A DNA stretch of 64,000 nt from Sunxiuqinia sp963677175 (GTDB lineage Bacteria > Bacteroidota > Bacteroidia > Bacteroidales > Prolixibacteraceae). Position 1 is the first letter of the stretch, and every line of letters starts with the position of its first letter. Location: positions 1,612,001 through 1,676,000 of the forward strand of contig CAXXES010000004.1 in assembly GCA_963677175.2 (NCBI GenBank), written 5' to 3'. Below, piece after piece: positions 54,227 through 63,588 of the stretch. The position numbers and the translations under genes were made by a program. The notes beneath the pieces were generated by a model that worked only from the letters and a program-made list of their open reading frames with translations, was not told where the DNA came from and did no database searches.

Positions 54227-54843
54227 AGACACAAATATGATGGGGTCACAAGAACGACTAAATTTATCGGCCTCTCCGAGAAAAACGGGTTACCCCCACG
54301 GGGTCAATATGAATAGCCCTTCTTTGTCCTCATGCCGGACCTTCGAAAAGGTGTAAAATGAGCCTCCAAGCAGGCGGGCTTAGTTGGCCTACGAGGATTT
54401 GCCTTTGGAAAACAAGGGCAGGAAATCCAACCACCTGCGATGGTGCGAACTCCGGTGTCGCGGTTTTCGGCCTACGCTTCTTTCGCCTACCGGCGAAGTG
54501 GGGGATCACTTTAAAAAGTTGTGGAGAATCAGCGTTATCCTGTTCAAAAAACCTTATTTCTTAAATGGGTGTATAAATTGTATTCAATCTTCATAGAATA
54601 AGGCAAATAAGGTTGTGTCTCTACGTTAATCGCTAGCTACTAAGGTTTAAAGACTAAAAATAAGGTTTTCTATTCAAATCCATTGTGCTCTATCTTCTGG
54701 TTCTTAGAAAAAGTCCAGTTCAAGTGAGGATCAAAACTCATAGAGATGTGTATAAAAGGGTAGCTGTCCATGGGGAGTAATCCAACTTATTAGAAAATAT
54801 CTATAATATTATTGGGTATCATAGATATATTCTAAAAGATTCT

Positions 54844-55103
54844 TCTTCGGGAATGGAAGATCTTTCTTCGGGAATAGGGTAGAATGCTTCGGGAATAGGG
54901 TAGAATGCTTCGGGAATAGGGTAGAATGCTTCGGGAATAGGGTAGAACGCTTCGGGAATAGGGTAGAACGCTTCGGGAATAGGGTAGAATGCTTCGGGAA
55001 TAGGGTAGATTGCTTCGGGAGAAGGGTAGGAAGCTTCGGGAATGGAAGATTGTCCTTCGGGAATAGAAGATTGTTCTTTGGGAATTGGGTAGAATGCTTC
55101 GGG
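54844..55103. repeat. 21-bp tandem repeat array
   Basis: Thirteen head-to-tail units, of which the regular ones have an exact 21-bp period and the core GCTTCGGGAATAGGGTAGAA. Variants at the edges are diverged (GGAATGGAAGAT, GGAATAGAAGAT, TTTGGGAATTGG), so the array seems to be homogenising in the middle. One frame on each strand is open through the regular units, but I found no gene containing them. There are no unique spacers, so this is not a CRISPR array. Confidence 0.9.
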
Positions 55104-55246
55104 TTTACTTTTTAAACGAAAAGGTCCCTTTTGTGTCTTTCGCGTTTTTCGTTGTCATTAAATCCGGGTTGATTTGTGAAATTATTGCTGAAAGGGAATT
55201 TTGTAGTACTCCCATTTTCTTTGACTATACCTCCATCTATGCTTTT

Positions 55247-57667
55247 TTATGGGGCCAACGCTGGAAACCGTTTAACATCTACTTCGCGCATCATTTCGTA
55301 AATGCTTTCGAAGATTTGTTCGACATTGGGTTTGGAAAAGAATTCGCCATCGATGCCGTAAGCTGGCCGGTGTTCTTTGGCCGACAGGGTGCGTGGTGCG
55401 GTGTCGAGGTAGTTGAATGCTTTTTGTTCCTCCATCACTTTTTGCATCATGTAGGCTGTTGCTCCTCCGGGCACATCTTCATCCACAAAAATCACTTTCC
55501 CCGTTTTTTTGATCGACTCCAAAATGCGGTGGTTCACATCAAAGGGCAGGAGGGTTTGTACATCAATTACTTCAACCGAAATATCCTTTGTTTCCAGTAA
55601 TTCAGCCGCTTTAATGGCATGGTTCACATTCCAGGCGTAAGTCACTAAAGTCACATCGGTTCCTTCAACCATCAATTCAGGAATACCAAGCGGCACTTTG
55701 AATTCGCCCAGGTTTTCGGGCAGATGCTCTTTCATGTTATAACCCTTGAGGGGCTCAATAACCAAGGCCGGATCGTTGGCTGTCAACAGGGTATTGTAAA
55801 AGCCGGCTGCCTGGGTCATGTTGCGCGGAACGCAAATGTACATGCCACGCAACGATCCTAAAAGCATTTGCATGGGTGAGCCTGCATGCCACATGCCTTG
55901 CAGCTGATGTCCGCGGGTACGCACAATTAAGGGGGCGGCCTGCTTGCCTTTGGTGCGGTATTGCATACTGGCTAAATCATCGCTCAGGGTCGAATGCGCA
56001 TAGATGAGGTAATCGAGGTATTGAATTTCGGCGATGGGGCGGAAACCCCGTATAGCCAGACCAACACCTTGTCCGATAATGGTGGTTTCCCGGATTCCGG
56101 CATCTGAAACACGCTGAATACCGTACTTTTCCTGCATGCCTTTCATCCCTTGGTTAACGCCGCCCAATTTTCCGGTGTCCTGTCCAAAGGTTAGCAGGGT
56201 TGGGTATTTCTGAAATAGGACATCGAAATTTTCATTCAGAATAGTGGACCCATTAACTTCCGGAGCGCTTTCGCTGTACGAAGCCGGTACGCCTTCAACT
56301 TTTAAAGCTGAATCATTGCCTTCGCGATAGAGTCGACTGTTATATAAACCGCTGCTTTTAACTTTGAACTGTTCAATCCAATGATGTAATTTCTGCCGTT
56401 CTCCGCCAACACGTTCATCGAGGTGAATGTCGTAAAAAATTCGCTGGGCAAAGCTCAGGTATTTGCGACGGGTAGGGAAGATGCGCTGCTTGATTTCAGC
56501 CAGTTCTTCCAGGTGGTCGATGGCTCCATTTGATCGTTGTTTTAACAGGTGAAGGATTTCCTGTAGGAGCAACACTTCCTCGGTGTAGCCACTCATAAAA
56601 TTTTCCCAGGCATTCTTTCTGGCTTCTTTGGCCCGGGTTTCAGCCTTTTTCTCAATGGCATTGAGGGTATCCATATCGGCCTGACCCGTTTCAATCAGCC
56701 ACAGTTTAAACTGGTAAATGCCATCGTACTCTTTTTCCCATTCCAGGCGCTCCTTGCTTTTGTAGCGCTCGTGCGATCCTGAAGTAGAATGGCCCAGCAA
56801 CTGGGTTACTTCCTGCACATGAAACAGCACCGGGGTATGATTTTTCCGACACTTTGAAATGCCATCGGCAAAGGTCTTCACCAATTCAGGGTAGTTCCAT
56901 CCTTTGCAGGTGTAGATTAAAATTCCGTTGGTATCCTTTTGTTTTTGAAATCCTTTTAATGCTTCCGAAATGCTGGATTTGGTTGTCTGTAGCTCAATGG
57001 GAACACTGATCCCGAAGCCATCATCGTACACCGCAACAGCAAGCGGTACCTGCATCACACCGGCTGCGTTGATCGTTTCAAAAAACATCCCTTCCGAGGT
57101 ACTGGCATCGCCAATGCTGCCAAAGGCTATTTCGTTGCCCGTAACGTTGTTGTTCAGGTGCTTTTTCAAGGCTTTGTCTTTCCTTACAATTTTGGAGGCT
57201 TGCGCCATACCAAGCAGGCGGGGCATTTGTCCGCCCGTTGAACTAATGTCGGAGCTGGAGTTGAAGCGGGTGGATAAATCCTTGATTTCACCCTGCTCGT
57301 TAATATTGGCTGTGCAAAAGTGGTTGTTGAAGTTTCGGCCACCGGTGGATGGATTCCTTTCATCATCGGTGTCACCATAAATCATGGCGAAAAATTCTTC
57401 GGGTTGCATCAGTCCAAGCGCAAGCATGAAGGTTTGGTCGCGGTAATATCCCGAACGCCAGTCGCCTTTTTGGAAGGTTTTGGCATAGGCAATTTGTGCA
57501 ATTTCCTTTCCATCTCCAAAAACACCAAAATGTGCGCGTCCATTGTGTACCTCGCGTTTTCCCAGAATGCTTAATTGACGACTTAAGTAAGCGATATAAT
57601 AATCGTTCAGAATTTCTTCGGTCTTTTTGTCCCTTGTGATGAGCATTCCAGCTTTTTCTAAAAGCAT
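55247..57667 (-). CDS. fused 2-oxoacid dehydrogenase E1 (alpha+beta)
   Basis: An 806-residue protein joining the alpha and beta subunits of a thiamine-diphosphate-dependent 2-oxoacid dehydrogenase, most similar to the branched-chain 2-oxoacid type. The alpha part (residues about 60-400) holds the ThDP motif GDASTSEGMFFETINAAGVM, and the beta part begins near residue 470 (LNENFDVLFQKYPTLLTFGQ) and ends VEQIFESIYEMMREVDVKRF. It decarboxylates an oxoacid and passes the acyl group to an E2 component that is not encoded here. It would need the thiamine pyrophosphate made by the salvage operon. Confidence 0.9.
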   Translation of the reverse strand: MLLEKAGMLITRDKKTEEILNDYYIAYLSRQLSILGKREVHNGRAHFGVFGDGKEIAQIAYAKTFQKGDWRSGYYRDQTFMLALGLMQPEEFFAMIYGDTDDERNPSTGGRNFNNHFCTANINEQGEIKDLSTRFNSSSDISSTGGQMPRLLGMAQASKIVRKDKALKKHLNNNVTGNEIAFGSIGDASTSEGMFFETINAAGVMQVPLAVAVYDDGFGISVPIELQTTKSSISEALKGFQKQKDTNGILIYTCKGWNYPELVKTFADGISKCRKNHTPVLFHVQEVTQLLGHSTSGSHERYKSKERLEWEKEYDGIYQFKLWLIETGQADMDTLNAIEKKAETRAKEARKNAWENFMSGYTEEVLLLQEILHLLKQRSNGAIDHLEELAEIKQRIFPTRRKYLSFAQRIFYDIHLDERVGGERQKLHHWIEQFKVKSSGLYNSRLYREGNDSALKVEGVPASYSESAPEVNGSTILNENFDVLFQKYPTLLTFGQDTGKLGGVNQGMKGMQEKYGIQRVSDAGIRETTIIGQGVGLAIRGFRPIAEIQYLDYLIYAHSTLSDDLASMQYRTKGKQAAPLIVRTRGHQLQGMWHAGSPMQMLLGSLRGMYICVPRNMTQAAGFYNTLLTANDPALVIEPLKGYNMKEHLPENLGEFKVPLGIPELMVEGTDVTLVTYAWNVNHAIKAAELLETKDISVEVIDVQTLLPFDVNHRILESIKKTGKVIFVDEDVPGGATAYMMQKVMEEQKAFNYLDTAPRTLSAKEHRPAYGIDGEFFSKPNVEQIFESIYEMMREVDVKRFPALAP

Positions 57668-57778
57668 TTATCGTAATTTAGTGATTAAGACTATTCGGTC
57701 TGAAATACATTAAACAACGTTCGTTCGTACGATTTGTTTAGTTGCCGCAATATTCCGGGCAGTCTATTCTGAAAGATA

Positions 57779-59314
57779 TTATAATGGAATGTTTCCATGT
57801 TTACGTGGAAGATTGGACCTGCGCTTGTTGTGCGTCATTTCCAGTGCATTGATGATTTTGATGCGTGTATCTTCCGGATAAATAATTTCATCGATATAAC
57901 CCAGCGAGGCAGCCCGATAAGGGTTGGCAAAAGCATCGCGGTATTCTTCAACCGCTTTAGCTTTCTCTGCATCATTGGTAATATCGCGGTTCAGAATGTT
58001 GATGGCACCTTCGGGTCCCATAACGGCAATTTCGGCTGTTGGGAAAGCATAGTTAATATCGCCGCCAATATGCTTGCTCGACATCACATCGTAAGCGCCA
58101 CCATAGGCTTTACGGGTGATGAGCGTAATTTTTGGCACCGTTGCCTCGGCAAAAGCATAAAGCAATTTGGCGCCGTGTTTGATAATGCCGCCAAACTCCT
58201 GCTGTGTGCCCGGTAAAAATCCCGGAACGTCAACCAGCGTAACCAGCGGAATGTTGAAGGCATCGCAGAAACGCACAAAACGCGCGGCTTTGGCCGAGGA
58301 GTTGATGTCGAGTACGCCCGCTAAAACAGCCGGTTGATTGGCTACAATGCCTACCGATTTTCCTCCAAAGCGCGCAAAGCCGATAACAATATTAGCTGCG
58401 TAGTTGGGTTGTACTTCCAAAAAGTGCTCATCGTCAATAACTTTAAGGATGATGTTTTTCATGTCGTAAGCCTTGTTGGGGTCGGTTGGAACCACATCGT
58501 GCAGGGCATCAATTTTACGGTCAATCGGATCGGTGGTGGTTTGAATGGGGGGTTCCTCCATGTTGTTTGAAGGAATAAAACTTACCAATTCGCGTACCAT
58601 CATGATGGTTTGTTCTTCATTGTCGCCCGAAAAATGAGCCACGCCACTTTTTGATGTATGCGTGACTGCGCCGCCCAAATCTTCTTTGGTCACATTCTCG
58701 TGGGTTACGGTTCTAATGACATCCGGTCCCGTGACAAACATGTGGCTGGTTTCGTTGACCATGAAAATAAAATCGGTCAGGGCAGGAGAGTAGACCGCCC
58801 CTCCGGCACATGGTCCCAGGATTGCACTGATTTGCGGAATCACACCCGATGACAGAACGTTGTTGTAAAAAATGTCGGCATAACCGGCCAGACTTTGTAC
58901 ACCTTCTTGAATCCGGGCACCACCAGAATCATTAAGGCCAATGAGCGGAGCTCCGTTTTCGATCGCCATTTTCTGGATTTTAACGATTTTATCGGCATTC
59001 GACCGGCTCATCGTTCCACCAAAAACGGTGAAGTCCTGGGCAAAAACATACACCAGACGGTCGTGAATTTTTCCGTAGCCGGAAACTACACCGTCGCCGC
59101 GAAATTTCTTTTTGTCAATACCAAAATCGGTGGCCCGATGCAGCACAAACTTATCAATCTCGTTGAATGTTCCCGGATCCAGCAACTCTTCGACACGTTC
59201 ACGCGCCGTTTTTTTTCCGGCGGCATGCTGCTTTTCAATTCGTTCCTGGCCACCACCTACTTCTGCTTCTTTATTGAGTTGTTCTAACTTTTCAAATTTG
59301 CCTTTTAAGTCCAT
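57779..59314 (-). CDS. acyl-CoA carboxylase carboxyltransferase subunit (propionyl-CoA carboxylase beta type)
   Basis: A 511-residue carboxyltransferase that transfers CO2 from carboxybiotin to an acyl-CoA. The two crotonase-fold halves are visible: GAPLIGLNDSGGARIQEGVQ and LGPCAGGAVYSPALTDFIF in the first, and IPLVTLVDVPGFLPGTQQEF and TRKAYGGAYDVMSSKHIGGD in the second. It is the third gene of the operon with a biotin carrier and a biotin carboxylase and follows the carrier by 11 bp. It could work on propionyl-CoA or act as a methylmalonyl-CoA decarboxylase subunit; the sequence alone does not decide. Confidence 0.93.
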   Translation of the reverse strand: MDLKGKFEKLEQLNKEAEVGGGQERIEKQHAAGKKTARERVEELLDPGTFNEIDKFVLHRATDFGIDKKKFRGDGVVSGYGKIHDRLVYVFAQDFTVFGGTMSRSNADKIVKIQKMAIENGAPLIGLNDSGGARIQEGVQSLAGYADIFYNNVLSSGVIPQISAILGPCAGGAVYSPALTDFIFMVNETSHMFVTGPDVIRTVTHENVTKEDLGGAVTHTSKSGVAHFSGDNEEQTIMMVRELVSFIPSNNMEEPPIQTTTDPIDRKIDALHDVVPTDPNKAYDMKNIILKVIDDEHFLEVQPNYAANIVIGFARFGGKSVGIVANQPAVLAGVLDINSSAKAARFVRFCDAFNIPLVTLVDVPGFLPGTQQEFGGIIKHGAKLLYAFAEATVPKITLITRKAYGGAYDVMSSKHIGGDINYAFPTAEIAVMGPEGAINILNRDITNDAEKAKAVEEYRDAFANPYRAASLGYIDEIIYPEDTRIKIINALEMTHNKRRSNLPRKHGNIPL

Positions 59315-59325
59315 AGTTTTTTTAA

Positions 59326-59835
59326 TTAATCAATTTCAATCAGTACCTGGTTTGATTCTACCGTGTCGCCATCAGCAACGTGGACTGCTTTGACAACCCC
59401 ATCGAGCGCGACTTTGTACTCACTTTCCATTTTCATGGCTGCAATGATGACGGCGGTTTGTCCTTGGGTTACTGATTCACCTTCTTTTACCAACACTTTT
59501 ACGATTTTACCTGGCATGGGCGCGGTAATCTGCTTCTCACTTTGTGCGACTGCTCCAGCTCCTCTGTTACGGATGTATCGTGCTTCGGCATCGATGATTT
59601 CCAGGTCGTAGGTATTATATAAGGTGTGAGCCGTATACGATTTTGGCTTTGGAGACGGTACCAGGGAAATATTGTGCGAACGGTTGCTCTCAATGATGGA
59701 AAAGGATCCCTCATCATTATGCATCAAGTCAACATTGTAAACCTTATCATCGACCATAATCTCGATGAGATTTTCATTTTGGTTTAATATTTTAACGGAT
59801 GCAATTCGGTCACCTAGTTTTATTTCAATAGGCAT
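59326..59835 (-). CDS. biotin carboxyl carrier protein
   Basis: A 169-residue carrier. The C-terminal biotinyl domain (about residues 100-169) has the biotin attachment site AMKMES with Lys135, and the preceding ITAPMPGKIVKVLVKEGESV is typical. The N-terminal 95 residues are a less conserved lead. It shuttles carboxybiotin between the biotin carboxylase and the carboxyltransferase genes on either side. Confidence 0.94.
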   Translation of the reverse strand: MPIEIKLGDRIASVKILNQNENLIEIMVDDKVYNVDLMHNDEGSFSIIESNRSHNISLVPSPKPKSYTAHTLYNTYDLEIIDAEARYIRNRGAGAVAQSEKQITAPMPGKIVKVLVKEGESVTQGQTAVIIAAMKMESEYKVALDGVVKAVHVADGDTVESNQVLIEID

Positions 59836-59846
59836 AATGGTCTGTT

Positions 59847-61361
59847 TTATAAACGGTCAAAATTCTTTTGGTAAGTGTATTTCTTCCACCGATTCTTTGC
59901 CGGGTTGAGTTCTTTGGTTGGAATGACTTTGTTTTTCCGGTTGATAAAATCGAAGTAGGCAGCAATGATCACCATATCCTGACTTTCGTCTGCGCTGGAA
60001 TCATCTGCCAGTAACGTGTTTCTATTCTTTTCTATGAAATTGGTGTCATAGTTTCCACTGACAAAATCGGCTGAGTCCATGATTCGTTCCAGAAACTTAA
60101 GCGAGGTTCTGATTCCCGTAATTTTATACTCGTAGAGGGCTCTTCGCATCCGTTGAATGGCCTCGCTACGTGTTTCGGCCCACACAATCAATTTGGAGAT
60201 TAGCGGATCGTAATGAATCGGAATTTCATAGCCCTCATACACATAACCATCGGTGCGTACACCTAATCCAAGGGGCTGTGTAATGGTATGAATTTTTCCA
60301 GGACTCGGCATGAAGTTGTTGTCTGAGTCTTCCGCGTAAATGCGGCATTCAATAGCATGCCCTTTTTGTTCAAGCTTACTTTGATCCAGGTTTAGCTTTT
60401 GTCCCTCAGCAACCTGTATTTGCTTTTTCACCAAATCAATGCCGGTTACCCGCTCAGTAATGGGATGCTCAACCTGCAAACGGGTGTTCATTTCCAGGAA
60501 ATAATAATTGAGGTCATTGTCCACTAAAAATTCAATCGTTCCGGCACCTACGTAGTTCACCGCTTTGGCGGCATCTACAGCATGTTTTCCCATTTGCTCG
60601 CGCAATTCCGGGGTCATCAATACGGATGGTGTTTCTTCCACCATCTTCTGATGCCTTCGCTGGATGGAACACTCGCGCTCAAATAAATGAACCACGTTGC
60701 CATGCTCGTCTCCCAGCACCTGAAACTCGATGTGGTGTGGCGATAGGACATACTTTTCAATGTAAACGGCATCGTCGCTAAACGAGGCAAGCGCCTCGGA
60801 ACGGGCAGCCCTGACCGAAGAAACGATGTCCTCTGCTTTTTCGACCAGGCGCATACCTTTACCACCGCCACCGGCCGATGCTTTAATCATCACTGGTAAA
60901 CCAATGCCCTTAATGGTTTCAATAGCTTCATCTTCCGACTGAATGGCTTCTGTGGTTCCGGGAACTACCGGAACTCCTGCGGCAATCATGGCTTTTCGAG
61001 CTTGAATTTTATCACCCATTTTTTCAATCACTTCGGGAGTTGGCCCGATGAAAATGATGCCATTGTCATTGCAAAGTTTGGCAAAATTGGCATTTTCAGA
61101 TAAAAAGCCGTAGCCCGGGTGAATGGCATCGGCTTTTGATTGTAAAGCGACTTCAATAATCTTATCAGCTTTTAAATAACTGTCTTTTGACGGGGCCGGA
61201 CCAACATGATATGCTTCGTCAGCATAGCGTACGTGCATGGATGTCCGGTCGGCATCGGAAAAAACAGCAACAGATGCAATACCCATTTCACGGCAGGTGC
61301 GCATGATACGGACAGCAATTTCACCCCGGTTAGCAACCAGGATTTTGTTGATCTTCCTCAT
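59847..61361 (-). CDS. biotin carboxylase subunit
   Basis: A 504-residue ATP-grasp biotin carboxylase. The N-terminal KINKILVANRGEIAVRIMRT, HPGYGFLSENANFA, the Gly-rich ATP loop KASAGGGGKGMRLV and the catalytic region YFLEMNTRLQVEHPITE are all present. The last ~50 residues go beyond the standard length of AccC. It leads the carboxylase operon and is divergent from the DUF5916-type pseudogene. Confidence 0.95.
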   Translation of the reverse strand: MRKINKILVANRGEIAVRIMRTCREMGIASVAVFSDADRTSMHVRYADEAYHVGPAPSKDSYLKADKIIEVALQSKADAIHPGYGFLSENANFAKLCNDNGIIFIGPTPEVIEKMGDKIQARKAMIAAGVPVVPGTTEAIQSEDEAIETIKGIGLPVMIKASAGGGGKGMRLVEKAEDIVSSVRAARSEALASFSDDAVYIEKYVLSPHHIEFQVLGDEHGNVVHLFERECSIQRRHQKMVEETPSVLMTPELREQMGKHAVDAAKAVNYVGAGTIEFLVDNDLNYYFLEMNTRLQVEHPITERVTGIDLVKKQIQVAEGQKLNLDQSKLEQKGHAIECRIYAEDSDNNFMPSPGKIHTITQPLGLGVRTDGYVYEGYEIPIHYDPLISKLIVWAETRSEAIQRMRRALYEYKITGIRTSLKFLERIMDSADFVSGNYDTNFIEKNRNTLLADDSSADESQDMVIIAAYFDFINRKNKVIPTKELNPAKNRWKKYTYQKNFDRL

Positions 61362-61530
61362 AATTAACTTTTAATACCTCTAATATTTGTCTTATTAGTT
61401 AGTCTGGTTATTGTCTTTAAGTCTAACTTAAAAACCATATTCACCTTAAAAAGTTTCTCAATATCCTGATTAATTCTTTCATTTTTCAAAAAAAGCAATG
61501 TTTAAAAACCTACTTGAATAATAAATTATG

Positions 61531-61538
61531 TATTTTTG
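61531..61538 (+). promoter_or_regulatory. probable -7 promoter element of the DUF5916-type remnant
   Basis: TATTTTTG matches TAnnTTTG 20 bp upstream of the start codon at 61559, with a TTG 14 bp further upstream. It suggests that the broken gene kept its promoter. Confidence 0.4.
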
Positions 61539-61558
61539 GTAGCTTTTAGAGAAAAGTT

Positions 61559-62124
61559 ATGTTCTGCCAAAAATCATGCCTTCTGGTTTTATCTGTGCTG
61601 GTCAGTCTTTGCTGGGTCAACGCTATTCAAGCACAGCAGTCTGGCAGTTATACGTTATCCTCCGATTCGCTTGTCAATCAGGTTGCCAGTATTAAAAAAG
61701 TTTACTACGCGTCGTTTACAACTGAAAAAGTAAAAGTTGATGGTGAATTGGATGAGCCTTGCTGGAGTAGTGGTCAGTGGGGAGGTGGATTTGTTCAGCA
61801 GCAACCGCTGCAGGCGCAAGCTCCATCGCAGGAAACGGAAGTTTGCATTTTATACGACCGGAATAATCTTTACATCGCAATGCGCTGTTATGATAATGAA
61901 CCGGAGAAGATCCGGCCAATTTTAAGCAGGCGCGATGAAATGAACGGTGATATTGCGGGAATTGTTATGGCGGTGAAACAACCAAGAGCGTTTTCGCTTC
62001 AGTATTATAACAATCCGTATGCCTCGGTTGGGAGTATCGCAATTTCAGGCGAGTAAATGATGGCAGCATAAAAATATATGACAATGTCTTTATGATGAAA
62101 TTTAGTGATTGGTTCTCGTTATAA
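61559..62124 (+). pseudogene. DUF5916/CBM9-type protein with a large internal deletion and frameshift
   Basis: Full-length members of this family are about 750-800 residues: signal peptide, CBM9-like N-domain, then a barrel. Here a signal peptide (SVLVSLCWVNAIQA) and a CBM9-like region (KVKVDGELDEPCWSS, ETEVCILYDRNNLYIAMRCY) run to GDIAGI. The next residues, then FSLQYYNNPYASVG, correspond to the C-terminal part of the family, so several hundred residues are missing. After SVG the ORF drifts to a stop at 62056, but the neighbouring frame continues EYRNFRRVNDGSIKIYDNVF, as expected of the family, to a stop at 62124. I conclude a deleted and frameshifted remnant. Confidence 0.72.
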
Positions 62125-62246
62125 GTAGTGCGAATAATTTAATGTCATGTTTCGAGTCTTTAACAATCTGTGATAAAAGCGAAACCGAAAATATCAAATA
62201 GGTCCGTGACCTTAGGTTTTCGTTTGTTTAAAATAAAATTGAATTC

Positions 62247-63581
62247 GTGAGATTTTCTGATTATATCCCGTTGTATAAAAAGAGCCTGTACCTGGCTTTT
62301 CCTGTTATTTTATCGCAAGTTGGGCAGGTAACAGTTAGCTTGGTTGATAATATGATGGTTGGGCATGTGGGAACCATTGAGTTGGCCGCTGCTGCTTTTT
62401 CTGTCAATATTTTTCATATTGGCATGTTGTTGGGCATTGGAATTACCATGGGACTAACTCCACTGGTTGGCCATGTTTACAGTCAGAAGAAGGAACAACA
62501 AGTGGGCGAATACCTGAAAAACGGCTTGTTTGTGCATAGTGTGGCAACTTTGCTGATTGCTGTGATTATGGCTTTTTTAAGCCTCTTTCTCAATCGGATG
62601 GGGCAGTCCGAGGAGGTTGTAAGGCAGGCTGTTCCTTACTATCTATTGTTGGTAGCTTCCTTATTTCCCATGCTGCTGTTTTATTCATTCAAACAGTTTT
62701 TAGAAGGCGTGGGCAATACCAAAATTGCCATGTACATTACACTCACGTCCAACTTAGTCAATATTATTTTGAATTATTTGCTGATTTACGGAAAGTTTGG
62801 ATTTCCTGAGTGGGGGCTCAACGGTGCCGGAATTGCCACGCTCATTTCCCGGATAATCATGCCCGTGATGTTAATTCCCTTCATTTTGAAAAATAAGCAG
62901 TATAAATGTGAATTTCGCATTGCCTATCATGCCCGGATTCAAATGAAATTGCTGAAAGAAGTGTTTGCTGTTGGTTTTCCGATTGGCTTGCAAATTATTG
63001 TTGAAGTAAGCACGTTTAGCTTTGGTGCTATCATGATGGGGTGGATTAGTAAGGAGGCGCTGGCAGCGCATCAGGTAGCCATTGGGTTGGCTTCATTCAC
63101 TTACATGATCAGCCTGGGGCTGGGGGCAGGAACTACTATTTTGGTCAGTCATAATCGCGGACTACATGATCCATTAAAAATGCGAAGGAGTATTTATGCG
63201 TCGTTTCATCTGGTTGTTATGTTTATGTCGGTGATGGGTATTTTATTTGTGCTATTGCGGCACCAGTTGCCGTTTATTTTTACCGAAGATTCCGAGGTGA
63301 TTTTAATTGCGGCCAACCTGTTGATTGTGGCCGCACTTTTCCAGATATTCGATGGTATCCAAGTTATTCTGTTAGCTTCGCTCCGCGGATTGTCTGATGT
63401 GAAACACCCCATGTTTATGGCTTTCATCAGCTATATGGGGCTAGGTTTGCCCATTAGTTACCTTTTCGGGATCGTGCTTGGCTTTGGAGCAATTGGTGTT
63501 TGGATTGGTTTCCTGAGCGGACTGGCTTTTGCCGCTTTACTCTTCTCTTTTCGATTAAGGAAACACCTTTATTTCAAATAG
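62247..63581 (+). CDS. MATE-family multidrug efflux transporter
   Basis: A 444-residue membrane protein with about 12 helices in two bundles, a cation-coupled exporter of drugs or metabolites. Typical segments are LSQVGQVTVSLVDNMMVGHV near the N-terminus, GITMGLTPLVGHVYSQK, and the mirrored second half VSTFSFGAIMMGWIS. The start is GTG at 62247, since no ATG gives the full first helix. It is flanked by non-coding sequence on its upstream side and convergent with the gene at the window edge. Confidence 0.9.
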   Translation: MRFSDYIPLYKKSLYLAFPVILSQVGQVTVSLVDNMMVGHVGTIELAAAAFSVNIFHIGMLLGIGITMGLTPLVGHVYSQKKEQQVGEYLKNGLFVHSVATLLIAVIMAFLSLFLNRMGQSEEVVRQAVPYYLLLVASLFPMLLFYSFKQFLEGVGNTKIAMYITLTSNLVNIILNYLLIYGKFGFPEWGLNGAGIATLISRIIMPVMLIPFILKNKQYKCEFRIAYHARIQMKLLKEVFAVGFPIGLQIIVEVSTFSFGAIMMGWISKEALAAHQVAIGLASFTYMISLGLGAGTTILVSHNRGLHDPLKMRRSIYASFHLVVMFMSVMGILFVLLRHQLPFIFTEDSEVILIAANLLIVAALFQIFDGIQVILLASLRGLSDVKHPMFMAFISYMGLGLPISYLFGIVLGFGAIGVWIGFLSGLAFAALLFSFRLRKHLYFK

Positions 63582-63588
63582 AAAAGCC

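Larger units (their letters stand above)
54138..55246. other. disturbed junction downstream of the injection-system operon
   Basis: About 1.1 kb without a convincing gene. It contains a 65-bp diverged copy of the end of the next gene (54162-54226), a locally GC-rich stretch (about 54240-54540) that is open in two frames but resembles no protein, an AT-rich stretch, and the 21-bp tandem repeat at 54844-55103. It looks like the scar of recombination or insertion at the edge of the injection-system region. Confidence 0.7.

Noticed and set aside
54358..54596. overlapping 68- and 70-codon ORFs in the junction region
   Set aside because: Two frames are open at once and neither matches a protein I know, so I treat them as composition-driven or as debris. 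I kept the region as a finding only.
54844..55103. possible CRISPR array
   Set aside because: The units are contiguous 21-bp repeats with no unique spacers, and there are no cas genes.
55085..55600. 171-codon plus-strand ORF across the end of the E1 gene
   Set aside because: Most of it is antisense to the E1 coding sequence, and its start lies in the repeat array.
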